The position numbers and the translations under genes are program-made. From the NCBI GenBank assembly GCA_965601955.1, contig OZ271855.1, forward strand, positions 3,782,001 through 3,846,000: 64,000 nucleotides of DNA. Reading direction: 5' to 3'. This document shows, in pieces, positions 27,211 through 36,543 of this stretch (positions are counted from its first letter, which is position 1; every line of letters starts with the position of its first letter). This DNA comes from RHLJ01 sp965601955 (GTDB lineage Bacteria; Bacteroidota; Rhodothermia; Balneolales; Balneolaceae). Under the pieces are notes generated by a model that had not been told where the DNA came from, ran no database searches, and was given only the letters and a program-made list of their open reading frames with translations.

Positions 27211-29811
27211 TTACTCCGATCTCAACGACTCAACCGGGTTGGCTAGCGACGCCCTAATAGAGTGATAACTCACCGTTAGCATCGTAACCAGCAAACAGGC
27301 AACAGCCCCAACGGCAAACATCCACCAATACATCGGTATTCTAAACTCGTAGCCTTGTAGCCAGGAATTCATCACATAAAAAGCCGCTGGTAATGCGATA
27401 AAACAAGCAATGATCACCAGCTGACCAAAATCCTTAGATAACAACAGCCACAGGTTGGCTATGGACGCTCCAAGTACTTTCCGGACACCAATTTCTTTTA
27501 CTCTTTGGGTAACCATAAATGCTGATAAACCAAAAAGCCCTAAACAGCTGATGATAATTGCTAAAGCACTAAAAAGAGTTGCTAAACCGCCAATCTGGTC
27601 TTCCGCTTTAAACTTTGTGAGGTATTGATTATCCGCAAATGCATATTCAAACGGATGCTCCGGAACAACCTTATTAAAAGTATCTTCAATATCAGATAAT
27701 GCCTCTCCGATTGGAACTCCCGGGGTCATCCTTATAAACATATGGTACATAGCTGTTTCGGTAGGAAATAGCATTAAAGGCTTAGGCTCTTCAAAAGGGG
27801 AACCTTTAATCATATCTCTTACTACTCCAACAATAGTAAAGCTGGAATGTCCATTGAACTCCCATTTAGCATCTAATTGCTGGCCCACTGGATCTTCAAG
27901 CCCCATTGCTTTTACTGCCGATTCACTGATTATTATATTTGATGAGCCATTATCCATATCCTCTGAAAAATTACGCCCGGCAATCAATTCCCATTGAGTG
28001 GCTTCCCCATATGTAGGGTTTACATAGATGGTGTTAAATGAAACTGGAAATTCAGTTGAAGAGCCTGGTAACCTAAACCCCCCGTTATTCCCTAAAGTAT
28101 TAGTCAATGGATAATTGGACGTTGCTATCTCTTTTACAGATCCTGTATTCTTTAACTCAGAGCGTAATACTTCAAAACTTTGAGACACTGAACTGCTGCC
28201 TGTCATCGTGATTAAGCCTTCTGATTGATATCCCATTGGCCTTTCTTTTGCGAACTGAATTTGTTCGTATACAGTAATGGTGCCAATGATTAGGATGATA
28301 GAAATAGCAAATTGGAATACCACCAAGACTTCGCGGAGCCGTTTGCTTTTTTTCCCTTGTCTTAGGTTCCCTTTTAGTGCTTTAACCGGGTTAAATGATG
28401 ACAGGAAAACTGCTGGATAACTTCCTGCAATCAAGGCAACTAATAAGCAAAAACCTATATTCAATACCCAAAAAATAGGATTCCCCCACTCGAAAGCGAG
28501 TTCTTTGGCCGCGAAATTGTTGAATAGAGGTAATAAAAGGAATACCAGGGCTAAAGAGATCACGAGTGCCCCAAAAGCGTATAAAAAGGATTCCGTAAAA
28601 AACTGGGTCATTACTTCAGGCCTGGAAGAGCCAACTGCTTTTCTAACCCCTACTTCTTTTCCGCGATTTTGAAAGCGAGAAGTATTCAGGTTCATGAAGT
28701 TGATACATGCTATGAGTAAAATGAATATCCCGATAAGACCATACATTCTAATGAACTGGACTCGCTTACTTGTCACCATTTCACCAAACTGATTCGTAGC
28801 ATAAAAATGCCAATCTTTCATTGGCAGCAAAAATAGTTCTCTTGGATTATCCTCAACATCTCGATAAGGCTTCATTAAGTCTTTAATGGCAAGAGAGGCA
28901 TCCGATAAACTGACATTGTCTTTAAGCTTTGCATACCCCTTCATATTATAATTATTCCATACGTAAGGCCTGTTTTCATTATAGATTAGTCCCATGGAAC
29001 CAATGAACTCAACCACTCCAAAGGTTGAATTTTCTGGTAAATCCTCATAAATACCCTGAACAATCAGGTCAGTTCCCGAAATCAAAGAAACCGTCTTACC
29101 CATTGGGTTTTCTTCCTTGAATATTTTTTGAGCAAGACTTTCAGACAGAAGTAAGTTACTGGGGTTTTCGAGTGCGTCCCTTGTCCCCTGTATCATATTG
29201 AGAGAGAGGATATGAGGAATATCTTCCTGGAAATAATATCCCATTTGCCGGTAGTGTTCACCATCGTAAAAAAGCAGCCCCGGAGAAGGACGGAAAAAAG
29301 TCGTAGCTATGTACTCAAAGTAATTGCTATAGTTTTCCTCTAACTCGACCGCTATTCCTCCTGTCAATGAACTATTAATCTGTATCCCTTCAGGCGAAAT
29401 ATCTTTACGCATTATCTGGACAATCCGATCATAGTGCTCGTGATTTTTATTGAATGAGTATTCATCATAGATCCATAATGCGATAAAAATGAAGACGGTC
29501 ATCCCAAGAGCCAGCCCCCCAATATTGATGAGGGAAAAGGTTTTATTCTTAAGAATGGTGCGATAACTAATTTTGACGTTGTGAGAAAACATGGCAGGAT
29601 ATATTTCAGGGGATTGAAAGTTTTTGATGGCAAAGGGACGGAGATAATTGAAAACCTGGAACCAGTACAAGAGAGCGGCTTTTCGTGAGGAATGCTTCTT
29701 TAACGCAGAATAGTATGCCTCCTCTAAATCACCGAGCACTTCTTCCTGAAGCTCTTGCTTAAGAAAAAAGCGTAAAAAACGTTCAGCTGATGCTGGCGGC
29801 CTAGATTCCAT
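27211..29811 (-). CDS. MacB/FtsX-type ABC permease without ATPase
   Basis: 866 residues with the same architecture as the protein at 17299: an N-terminal prefix (about 1-70), a helix near 93-113, a periplasmic domain, three helices with GKEVGVRKAVGSSRPEVMTQ, a second periplasmic domain and three helices with VKEIGVRKVLGASIANLWLL. No ATP-binding motifs are visible. The start abuts the PadR stop. It is a second paralogue of the PadR-permease system in this window, on the opposite strand. Confidence 0.9.
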   Translation of the reverse strand: MESRPPASAERFLRFFLKQELQEEVLGDLEEAYYSALKKHSSRKAALLYWFQVFNYLRPFAIKNFQSPEIYPAMFSHNVKISYRTILKNKTFSLINIGGLALGMTVFIFIALWIYDEYSFNKNHEHYDRIVQIMRKDISPEGIQINSSLTGGIAVELEENYSNYFEYIATTFFRPSPGLLFYDGEHYRQMGYYFQEDIPHILSLNMIQGTRDALENPSNLLLSESLAQKIFKEENPMGKTVSLISGTDLIVQGIYEDLPENSTFGVVEFIGSMGLIYNENRPYVWNNYNMKGYAKLKDNVSLSDASLAIKDLMKPYRDVEDNPRELFLLPMKDWHFYATNQFGEMVTSKRVQFIRMYGLIGIFILLIACINFMNLNTSRFQNRGKEVGVRKAVGSSRPEVMTQFFTESFLYAFGALVISLALVFLLLPLFNNFAAKELAFEWGNPIFWVLNIGFCLLVALIAGSYPAVFLSSFNPVKALKGNLRQGKKSKRLREVLVVFQFAISIILIIGTITVYEQIQFAKERPMGYQSEGLITMTGSSSVSQSFEVLRSELKNTGSVKEIATSNYPLTNTLGNNGGFRLPGSSTEFPVSFNTIYVNPTYGEATQWELIAGRNFSEDMDNGSSNIIISESAVKAMGLEDPVGQQLDAKWEFNGHSSFTIVGVVRDMIKGSPFEEPKPLMLFPTETAMYHMFIRMTPGVPIGEALSDIEDTFNKVVPEHPFEYAFADNQYLTKFKAEDQIGGLATLFSALAIIISCLGLFGLSAFMVTQRVKEIGVRKVLGASIANLWLLLSKDFGQLVIIACFIALPAAFYVMNSWLQGYEFRIPMYWWMFAVGAVACLLVTMLTVSYHSIRASLANPVESLRSE

Positions 29812-30153
29812 TTATCCCACCTTAAACTTTAGATTGGCGAAGGCAGGAAACTGGCTCCACAACGAAAGCTTGATTTCACGGGAATTCTTTAAGGCTCGGT
29901 GCCCTTCTGCCGTGATTTCATAAATGCGCTTTCTCCTCCCTCCTCGTTCGGCAGTTGGTTCTCCCATTTTAGAAGTAAGGAATCCTTTATCGCCTAAGCG
30001 GTTCAGGGTTGAGTGCACCGCTCCAATAGAAACAGAGCGCTTAAGTTGGTCTTCAAATTCTTCTGCAATCTTGAAGGCGTATGCTTCTTTATCGAGGATG
30101 CCCACAATGAGTAGCAAGGTTTCTTCAAAATCTCCGAGTTTTGTTTCTTTCAT
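29812..30153 (-). CDS. PadR-family transcriptional regulator
   Basis: 113 residues: a winged-helix N-terminus (DFEETLLLIVGILDKEAYAF), a recognition region SIGAVHSTLNRLGDKGFL and a wing ERGGRRKRIYEITAEGHRAL. It is the counterpart of the regulator at 16979. It immediately precedes, and is coupled to, the permease gene at 27211. A TATATTTG box sits about 20 nt upstream. Confidence 0.92.
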   Translation of the reverse strand: MKETKLGDFEETLLLIVGILDKEAYAFKIAEEFEDQLKRSVSIGAVHSTLNRLGDKGFLTSKMGEPTAERGGRRKRIYEITAEGHRALKNSREIKLSLWSQFPAFANLKFKVG

Positions 30154-30172
30154 ATCTTTTTAATTTGTAGAA

Positions 30173-30180
30173 CAAATATA
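30173..30180 (-). promoter_or_regulatory. Bacteroidota-type -7 box upstream of padR (minus strand)
   Basis: On the minus strand the bases read TATATTTG, matching the TAnnTTTG consensus, 20 nt before the padR start. A clear TTG -33 partner was not found, so confidence is moderate. Confidence 0.4.
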
Positions 30181-30277
30181 TGTGAAAAAACGATAACCTC
30201 TACTTTTTAGAAAGAAATAAGTTTCAAAAAAAATCCTGCCCTTAAATCGGGAAGTATGTTTGATTACTAAAGGAAAA

Positions 30278-30820
30278 ATGCTACCTATAAAAGTGATAGT
30301 TCAAGCTCAAATAATAGACCAGCCACTTTCAGGAGTTTATCATGAACGTATCTTTGATAATCAAAGCCCATGGAATTCACAGTCATGGACATGGGTAAAA
30401 TTTACAGAAAAAGAAGGCTTAGACTGGGTGGGGCATTTTAGAGGTTCTCCGAAAGCAACTGCGGTCTCTTCTTTACTTGACGAAACAATAGTACTTACGT
30501 CAAACTATGTTTTTAGACTAGATAACAATAATGGGGATTTAAAAGAACTTGAGGAGAGCCCTCCCTATAACGACTTAACTGTAGCTCCATCTGGACACTT
30601 TATTTTTGCAGACTATTATAGAATTGAAGTAATGAATTCCTCTCTTACTGATAAAAGAATAATAAATGCTCCGATTGAAATGGATATGATTAAATTCAAT
30701 AGGTGGGAGAACAATAAGCTTCTATTTTCTTGTGATGAATTTGCAAACTGGAGTAGACACCTGTTAATGGAATTAAATACCATCAACTGGGAGATAAAAA
30801 TAAGATCATCAAATAAATGA
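30278..30820 (+). CDS. Hypothetical protein, unknown
   Basis: 180 residues from the ATG at 30278; a TTG at 30260 is in frame but adds nothing recognizable. The sequence has repeated short beta-like segments (WTWVKFTEKEGLDWVGHFRG, APSGHFIFADYY) that could form a beta-propeller-like sheet. It is rather AT-rich compared with neighbours. It overlaps the next gene by 4 nt. No family is recognized. Confidence 0.6.
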   Translation: MLPIKVIVQAQIIDQPLSGVYHERIFDNQSPWNSQSWTWVKFTEKEGLDWVGHFRGSPKATAVSSLLDETIVLTSNYVFRLDNNNGDLKELEESPPYNDLTVAPSGHFIFADYYRIEVMNSSLTDKRIINAPIEMDMIKFNRWENNKLLFSCDEFANWSRHLLMELNTINWEIKIRSSNK

Positions 30821-31458
30821 ACCCCCAAATCGACAAATACTTAGTTGATGGCTGCATGCGATGCGAATATGGGGCTACGTCAGACTGCAAGGTGAATGAT
30901 TGGCAGGAGGAGCTGAAAACTCTCCGAATGATTGTGTTAGAGTGTGGTCTTACGGAAGAGCTAAAATGGGGAGCTCCATGCTACACTGTAGATAATAAAA
31001 ATGTGTTAATGGTAAGTGCACTTAAAGATGCTGCCGTTATAAGCTTTTTTAAAGGAGTACTGATTGAGGACCCTCATAGCTTGCTTACCAAACCGGGACC
31101 CAATTCGCAATCTGCCCGGTATGTTAAATTCACCAGTTTAGATCAAATAATAGAGGTGGAGCACTTTTTAAAGGAATACATTCAGGCAGCTATTGAAATA
31201 GAAAAAGCCGGGTTACAAGTGGAGTTCAAAAAGAACCCGGAGCCTATCCCGGAAGAACTTCAATCTAAAATGGATGAAGATCCCATGTTCAAAAATGCCT
31301 TCGAGTCACTAACTCCGGGAAGACAACGAGGTTATATCATTCACTTCTCCCAGCCTAAGCAACCAAAGACACGAGTAGCCCGGATCGAGAAGTTTGTGCC
31401 AAATATCCTGAATGGAGAGGGCATGCATGACAAGTACCAATCGAGAAAGAAAAAGTAA
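30817..31458 (+). CDS. DUF1801/YdeI-OmpD-associated family protein
   Basis: 213 residues. The N-terminal DUF1801 part contains LKWGAPCYTVDNKNVLMVSA and ISFFKG; the C-terminal YdeI-like part contains PMFKNAFESLTPGRQRGYI, then IHFSQPKQPKTRVARIEKF. Such proteins are widespread, small and cytoplasmic; their biochemical role is unclear. It overlaps both flanking genes by 1 to 4 nt, so it is in an operon of four genes with two acetyltransferases. Confidence 0.82.
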   Translation: MNPQIDKYLVDGCMRCEYGATSDCKVNDWQEELKTLRMIVLECGLTEELKWGAPCYTVDNKNVLMVSALKDAAVISFFKGVLIEDPHSLLTKPGPNSQSARYVKFTSLDQIIEVEHFLKEYIQAAIEIEKAGLQVEFKKNPEPIPEELQSKMDEDPMFKNAFESLTPGRQRGYIIHFSQPKQPKTRVARIEKFVPNILNGEGMHDKYQSRKKK

Positions 31459-31958
31459 TGGAAGACTCACTGAGCTTAGCATACACCGATCTATCTTATG
31501 CTGAATCCTTTTGTTCAGCCGTAGATACTGTTGCCAAAGAACGGAAATACCTGGCTTCTACTTCCGGCTTTCCACTGGAAACCACGGAGTCATTTGTCAA
31601 ATCCATCATTGACAACAATTACGCCCAGTATTTTGCAATACTTGATGACAACGTAGTGGGATGGTGTGATGTAATTCCGAAACCCTTTGAAGGCTTAAAC
31701 CATGTTGCAACATTGGGGATGGGAGTCCTATCCGAATACAGAGGAAAGGGTATTGGAAAGCAGTTACTCGAAATAGCGATTCACCATGCTCACACTAAGA
31801 ATGATATTGAAAAAGTAGAACTGGAAGTATTCAGCTCCAATACGTCAGCAGTTGAGTTATATAAAAAGTATGGATTCGTTATTGAGGGCAAACGAGTCAA
31901 CGCCCGAAAACTTGATGGGCAATACGATGACATTCTCCTAATGGGAAAGTTTATCTGA
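31458..31958 (+). CDS. GNAT-family N-acetyltransferase
   Basis: 166 residues. The acetyl-CoA binding motif A is visible in GMGVLSEYRGKGIGKQLLEI, followed by motif B residues around EVFSSNTSAVELYKKYGF. The acceptor substrate cannot be told. It overlaps the stop of the preceding gene by one base and is followed after one base by another GNAT gene. Confidence 0.87.
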   Translation: MEDSLSLAYTDLSYAESFCSAVDTVAKERKYLASTSGFPLETTESFVKSIIDNNYAQYFAILDDNVVGWCDVIPKPFEGLNHVATLGMGVLSEYRGKGIGKQLLEIAIHHAHTKNDIEKVELEVFSSNTSAVELYKKYGFVIEGKRVNARKLDGQYDDILLMGKFI

Positions 31959-31959
31959 A

Positions 31960-32442
31960 ATGAGTGAACAAGCTATCATAACCTTCCATGATGTTGACCC
32001 TAAAGATGAAGAGGTCATCGAGGTTCTCTCGAAATGGTACCTGGAAGAGTTTGAAACTCCTATCGATAGAACATACAGAAGATTAGCAGATCGATCTGGA
32101 GAAGACCTGATCTTTCACCTTATTGCAAAGAAAGAAGATGAAATTGTTGCTGCTGGAGGGCTTTACAACCAGGTTCGTTTTACAAATACCTTCCCGCAAT
32201 TCAAATCCATTAAACCCTGGGTTGGGTTAGTGTATACAGTAAAAAACCATCGAGGGCGGGGAATTGGTACAAAGCTAATGAAGGAAATAGAAAATAGAGC
32301 TATGGAGCTTGGAATCTCCGAAATCTATCTATACACCTTTAGTGCAGAGTCTCTTTATATCAACTGTGGCTGGGAGGAATATCGTCGGGTAGAATACAAA
32401 GGCTTCGATACGGTGATTATGAAAAAAGAACTACATCCATAG
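31960..32442 (+). CDS. GNAT-family N-acetyltransferase
   Basis: 160 residues. Motif A is PWVGLVYTVKNHRGRGIGTK, then LMKEIENRA, followed by YLYTFSAESLYINCGWEEYR. It is a member of the same superfamily as the protein upstream but clearly diverged from it. It is the last gene of the four-gene operon, followed by a paired inverted repeat. Confidence 0.87.
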   Translation: MSEQAIITFHDVDPKDEEVIEVLSKWYLEEFETPIDRTYRRLADRSGEDLIFHLIAKKEDEIVAAGGLYNQVRFTNTFPQFKSIKPWVGLVYTVKNHRGRGIGTKLMKEIENRAMELGISEIYLYTFSAESLYINCGWEEYRRVEYKGFDTVIMKKELHP

Positions 32443-32449
32443 TAGAACT

Positions 32450-32582
32450 TAACCCACCCCTCAATCCCCTCCGGCGGAGGGGAGGCTACCTTCCAATATT
32501 CATGTTTGAGGGTAGAATTGTTTTTCATAGCTACCAACTAAATAAGCAAGTTCCCCTCTTGGGAGGGGAAAGGGGTGGGTTA
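32450..32582. repeat. Paired inverted repeat between convergent genes
   Basis: The arms taacccacccctcaatcccc (32450) and gggaggggaaaggggtgggt-ta (ending 32582) are near reverse complements, with an inner ctccggcggaggggag hairpin. It differs in sequence from the gtcatcc family. It separates the acetyltransferase gene from the convergent rluD gene and may terminate both. Confidence 0.78.
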
Positions 32583-32630
32583 AATTTCATTTGAAAACCA
32601 GAATTAATTAATAGGTAGAATACTCTTTAT

Positions 32631-33632
32631 TCAATATTCCGCCCTACACTTCTCTCTTAATGTATCCAGCACGTGTTGGAAGTCTTTGGGTAGTTCCGAA
32701 TCAAATTGAACCATCTCCCCTGTTCGAGGATGTTCAAATCCCAGTGTTTTAGCATGAAGAGCTTGTCGTCCTAACCCTGTAATGAGTTTGTGGAACATCA
32801 CTTTCCGTTGACCGGTATTTGGGCCGTATCGAACGGAAGTGCCGCCATAGGTTGGATCTGCAAATACATGATGGCCAATATGTGCGCAGTGTACTCGAAT
32901 CTGATGTGTCCTTCCTGTTTCCAGTTTTACTTCTATCAGACTGAGGTAATCAAAGTATTCCAGCACTTTGTAATGGGTTACAGCGTGCTTACCCCTTCCT
33001 TCAGGAAGTATGGTCATCAGTTTGCGATCGTGCTTGGAGCGGCCGATATCTCCTTCTATGGTTCCCTCTTCGGATGGAGTTCCCCATACAATAGCCCAAT
33101 AAGTTCGCTCAATATCTTTTTCAGCAAACTTGGATGATAGCGCAGCAAGCGTTTCGTCATTTTTAGCTACAACCAATAATCCGCTGGTATCTTTATCCAG
33201 GCGATGAACGATTCCAGGGCGTAAGTTTTCTTCTTCTTCATCCCCCCCTAGCTCTTCAACATGATGCATAAGTCCGTTGACCAGGGTTCCCGACCAATTT
33301 CCATATGCCGGATGAACTACCATACCTGCTTCTTTATTGACCAGGATCAAATCATCATCCTCGAATACAATATTTAGTTCTATTTCCTCAGCTTTAGCTT
33401 CAGGTGGTGGAGCTATTGGCAGCTCGATATAGATTTCATCTCCCGGAAGCATTTTATAGGAAGCTTTTTCCTGCTTTCCGTTCACGGATACATATCCATC
33501 CTTTATGGCTTTTTGAACCTTATTTCGGGTGGCATTTTCAACAAAGCTGGTGATATAGGCATCCAACCTTATCGATTCCTGCTGCCCTGCCGGTACTTTA
33601 AAAGTATAAATGGTCTTTTTCTCGTCGCTCAA
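32631..33632 (-). CDS. rluD: RluD-family 23S rRNA pseudouridine synthase
   Basis: 333 residues. An N-terminal S4 RNA-binding domain (about 20-80, containing ATRNKVQKAIKDGYVSVNGK) is followed by the catalytic domain with GIVHRLDKDTSGLLVVAK, whose Asp is the nucleophile, and the later TGRTHQIRVHCAHIGH. It isomerizes uridines in 23S rRNA. The exact target (positions 1911, 1915 and 1917 in Escherichia coli RluD) is assumed from the family. Confidence 0.9.
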   Translation of the reverse strand: MSDEKKTIYTFKVPAGQQESIRLDAYITSFVENATRNKVQKAIKDGYVSVNGKQEKASYKMLPGDEIYIELPIAPPPEAKAEEIELNIVFEDDDLILVNKEAGMVVHPAYGNWSGTLVNGLMHHVEELGGDEEEENLRPGIVHRLDKDTSGLLVVAKNDETLAALSSKFAEKDIERTYWAIVWGTPSEEGTIEGDIGRSKHDRKLMTILPEGRGKHAVTHYKVLEYFDYLSLIEVKLETGRTHQIRVHCAHIGHHVFADPTYGGTSVRYGPNTGQRKVMFHKLITGLGRQALHAKTLGFEHPRTGEMVQFDSELPKDFQHVLDTLREKCRAEY

Positions 33633-33681
33633 AACTTTTGTAAGGAATTGATTTCTACTGTCTCTAACTAAAGTAATTAAA

Positions 33682-34095
33682 GATTTAAAATGAAAAATTT
33701 AAGATAGCATCTAAATGAAACAGAATTTGATTCAAGATAAGAGCTTTCAGTTCTCACTTTCGATTATAGTTTTGTACCAGGAATTACTCAAAGAACGTGA
33801 GTATATAATTTCTAAGCAGATATTGAGGTCTGCCACCAGTATTGGTGCCAATGTTGAAGAAGCTATAGCTGGTCAATCCAAAAAAGATTTCCTCTCCAAG
33901 CTCTCAGTCTCTTTAAAAGAAGCCAGAGAAACCGCATATTGGTTGCGATTGTTAGCTGAAAGTGATCTTACCAAAATCGATGTATCGGATTATCAAAAAG
34001 AGGTCTTGGAAATCATCAATATCCTTTCTTCTATTGTCAAAACAACGCGGTATAGGCTTGGACTATCTTAAATTTTTCATCTTTCATTTTAAATC
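33682..34095. repeat. Inverted repeats bracketing the four-helix-bundle gene
   Basis: The left arm 33682-33707 (gatttaaaatg then aaaaatttaagatag) and the right arm 34063-34095 are reverse complements apart from a 7-nt extra segment in the right arm. The left arm ends 7 nt before the ATG and the right arm contains the stop codon, so the arms tightly frame the gene. A related motif recurs at 35807-35826. Confidence 0.7.
33715..34071 (+). CDS. Four-helix-bundle protein (23S rRNA intervening-sequence type)
   Basis: 118 residues. It matches the S23/four-helix-bundle family: SKQILRSATSIGANVEEAIA, then GQSKKDFLSKLSVSLKEARE, then TAYWLRLL. Members were first seen inside 23S rRNA intervening sequences but are also scattered as stand-alone genes, and share a fold with Avd proteins of diversity-generating retroelements. 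No reverse transcriptase or variable repeat is in the window. Here it lies between rluD and recN, framed by inverted repeats. Function unknown. Confidence 0.88.
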   Translation: MKQNLIQDKSFQFSLSIIVLYQELLKEREYIISKQILRSATSIGANVEEAIAGQSKKDFLSKLSVSLKEARETAYWLRLLAESDLTKIDVSDYQKEVLEIINILSSIVKTTRYRLGLS

Positions 34096-34098
34096 TCA

Positions 34099-35805
34099 AT
34101 GATCCAATCATTGTACATCAAAGACTTTGCGCTTATCGACGAGCTTGAAATTTCGCTCGGAGAAGGACTTAATATTTTAACCGGTCAGACAGGAGCGGGA
34201 AAATCGATTATTATCGGGGCACTGAATATGATTCTTGGGGAACGTGCTGATACCGATGTGATTCGTAGAGGTGCTCCGAAAGCCATTGTTGAGGCTACTA
34301 TCAAATCAGGAGACAATATTGATCTCAAACATCTTCTGGATGCTAATGAAATTGAATTCGGGGTTTATCAAATACTTAGAAGAGAAATCAGGGAAACGGG
34401 AAGCCGGGCTTTTATAAATGACACACCAGTTAGCATTAAGCTTTTGAAAGAAGTAGGTGATTTGCTGGTAGATTTACATGGTCAGTATGACCATCAACTT
34501 TTGTTGAAGGAAGAAAATCATTTAGGAATGGTGGATAGCTTTGGGGATATCAATCCCTATCTAACTACCTACCGGGCTGATTATGAGGCGATGAGACAGC
34601 TCAAACATGAGCTTTCATCTTTGAAGAAAAGAGAACGTGAACTCCAGGAGAAAACGGAGCTATATCGTTTTCAGGTTAAAGAACTGGAAGAAGCACGGCT
34701 TTCGGCAGATGAAGAAGAAGAGCTATCCACTGAAATGAACCTCCTGGACAATGCTGAAATCCTGGATCAAAAAGCAGCAGCAATATCAGAATTAGCTGAA
34801 AGTGATGAGGCTAATATTCTCCAGGTTCTAAACCATCTGAAGCTCAATCTAGAAGATCTTGCCCGAATAGAACCTGAGTTTGAGACTTATTTAGAAGAAA
34901 TCAATGCAGCACGGGTCAGCATAAATGAAGCAGTTCAATTTGCTGAGAGATATCGAAATAACATCGAATTCAATCCTTTGCGGTTGGAAGAACTTCGCCA
35001 GCGACAAGCTGAGCTAAACCGGCTTCAAAAAAAGTATCAGCGAGATATTCCCGGATTAATCAACTACCTCAACGAGATTCAGCATGAACTTTCCATTGCC
35101 GATAACTTTGACCTTGAAATAGAAAAACTAGAACGAAGTATTTCTGATCAGGCTAATAAGCTGGCTTCCTCAGCTTTAGCCCTTCACCAAAAAAGAGTAG
35201 AAGTTGCACAAAAACTTGGAGCTTCTATTGAACAAGAACTCTCCTTTTTAGGCATTCCCAATTCCACATTAGATATTAAAGTAGATTTACTGTATTCCCC
35301 TTCTGGATGGATTGAGGTAGAAGGCTCCTCTATCGAATGCCTGGATACCGGATGCGATGAAGTCCGGATTTTTATCTCGACTAATAAAGGTGAAGAACCA
35401 AAACCACTTGCTAAAATAGCATCGGGTGGTGAAGTAAGCCGGGTTATGCTGGCTCTTAAAACTATTCTTGCCCAGGAACAAAGCTTGCCTGTTATGATTT
35501 TCGATGAAATCGATACCGGGATTAGTGGTGAGATTTCTGAAAAAGTAGGACAATCAATGAGAAAGCTTTCAACTGTTTGCCAGATTGTTGCTATTACGCA
35601 TCAGCCTCAAATAGCCAGTCAGGCGCATCATCACTATAAAGTTGCAAAGAGCGAGGGCGACGAACGTACTACCTCAACCATTATCAAGCTTTCCCAGGAA
35701 GAACATATTTATGAAGTAGCCAGCTTGATGAGCGGTGCTGATATTTCAGAATCAGCGCTAAATAGTGCCCGAGAGCTGATAGAGAGAAGCACCTTTAATA
35801 ATTAA
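34099..35805 (+). CDS. recN: DNA repair protein RecN
   Basis: 568 residues, SMC-like. The Walker A motif is ILTGQTGAGKSIIIGALN near residue 25. A long coiled-coil region spans about 150-370. The C-terminal signature is ASGGEVSRVMLALKTILA and Walker B is PVMIFDEIDTGISGEIS. It assists repair of double-strand breaks. It is preceded by the small cassette and followed by a hairpin; only 3 nt separate it from the right inverted arm of that cassette. Confidence 0.96.
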   Translation: MIQSLYIKDFALIDELEISLGEGLNILTGQTGAGKSIIIGALNMILGERADTDVIRRGAPKAIVEATIKSGDNIDLKHLLDANEIEFGVYQILRREIRETGSRAFINDTPVSIKLLKEVGDLLVDLHGQYDHQLLLKEENHLGMVDSFGDINPYLTTYRADYEAMRQLKHELSSLKKRERELQEKTELYRFQVKELEEARLSADEEEELSTEMNLLDNAEILDQKAAAISELAESDEANILQVLNHLKLNLEDLARIEPEFETYLEEINAARVSINEAVQFAERYRNNIEFNPLRLEELRQRQAELNRLQKKYQRDIPGLINYLNEIQHELSIADNFDLEIEKLERSISDQANKLASSALALHQKRVEVAQKLGASIEQELSFLGIPNSTLDIKVDLLYSPSGWIEVEGSSIECLDTGCDEVRIFISTNKGEEPKPLAKIASGGEVSRVMLALKTILAQEQSLPVMIFDEIDTGISGEISEKVGQSMRKLSTVCQIVAITHQPQIASQAHHHYKVAKSEGDERTTSTIIKLSQEEHIYEVASLMSGADISESALNSARELIERSTFNN

Positions 35806-35880
35806 AAATGAAAAATTTAAGATGAAGGATTTAAAGGGCTCTTAACCAATTTTAAATCCTTCATTTTTCATTTTTAATTA
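35803..35880. repeat. Hairpin after recN, related to the cassette repeats
   Basis: The left part taattaaaaatgaaaaattt and right part catttttcatttttaatta pair over most of their length, with gaaggattta / taaatccttc as an inner stem. The motif atgaaaaatttaagat is shared with the inverted repeats at 33682 and 34063. It separates the convergent recN and CxxCH-protein genes. Confidence 0.72.
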
Positions 35881-36543
35881 CTTGATGAGCGTCATCCGTC
35901 CCGATCCTACTAAAGTAGAAGTGCCGTTGGCAAGTGCTGTTACTTTGTATAAATAGATTCCGGTAGGCGCATTAGCCAGGTTTACAGGTACTTGTGCCCT
36001 TCCTGCTGATACATTTCCTACAAGTTCTGTAACCAGTTGACCGTGTACCGTGTAAATTGCTATGGTGTATTGAGAAGCTACAGGTACATCAAACCTTATC
36101 TGTGTTCCCGGATTAAAAGGATTTGGGAAATTACCAACCAGCCTAAACTCTTCGGGAAGGGTTCCTTCTCCTTCCGTATTTGTTGCTACTTCATTTGCTC
36201 CTTCTGTGATCCATTGTCGGATTAGGTTGATTTGATCAGCACTAAGAGGAGTTCCCACCGGCATTCTGCCTCCATGCTGAGGGTTAGCTTCAATTTTATC
36301 TACCAGGGGGCTTCCATTGGCATCATTTGGGATCACATGCTTTGAATTGTATTTGTTAGCAGCACTAGTACTAGCCATTACCGCAGCATAAGAGCTGGAA
36401 TTGAACGTATTCTGTCCCATGCTGTGACAAGTATTACACCGTGCTGTAAATATGGACTGGATGGATTCTTCATAGTCGACCTGGGCAAATAGTGGCGATG
36501 AACTGATAAGTATGGCAATAAATAAATAGTAGCTTCTCTTCAT
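35878..36543 (-). CDS. Secreted CxxCH protein with type IX secretion sorting domain
   Basis: 221 residues. The signal peptide is about 1-20. A single haem-binding-type CNTCH motif lies at about residue 36, and the region up to about 118 resembles cytochrome-c-like planctomycete-type modules (LIRQWITEGA). A T9SS C-terminal sorting domain covers about 135-221, recognizable by NFPNPFNPGTQIRFDVP and GIYLYKVTA. The protein is probably exported to the cell surface or medium by the type IX system and could carry haem c. It stands alone. Confidence 0.82.
   Translation of the reverse strand: MKRSYYLFIAILISSSPLFAQVDYEESIQSIFTARCNTCHSMGQNTFNSSSYAAVMASTSAANKYNSKHVIPNDANGSPLVDKIEANPQHGGRMPVGTPLSADQINLIRQWITEGANEVATNTEGEGTLPEEFRLVGNFPNPFNPGTQIRFDVPVASQYTIAIYTVHGQLVTELVGNVSAGRAQVPVNLANAPTGIYLYKVTALANGTSTLVGSGRMTLIK

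Noticed and set aside
33715..34071. Diversity-generating retroelement suggested by the Avd-like four-helix bundle gene
   Set aside because: No reverse transcriptase, template repeat or variable repeat is in the window.
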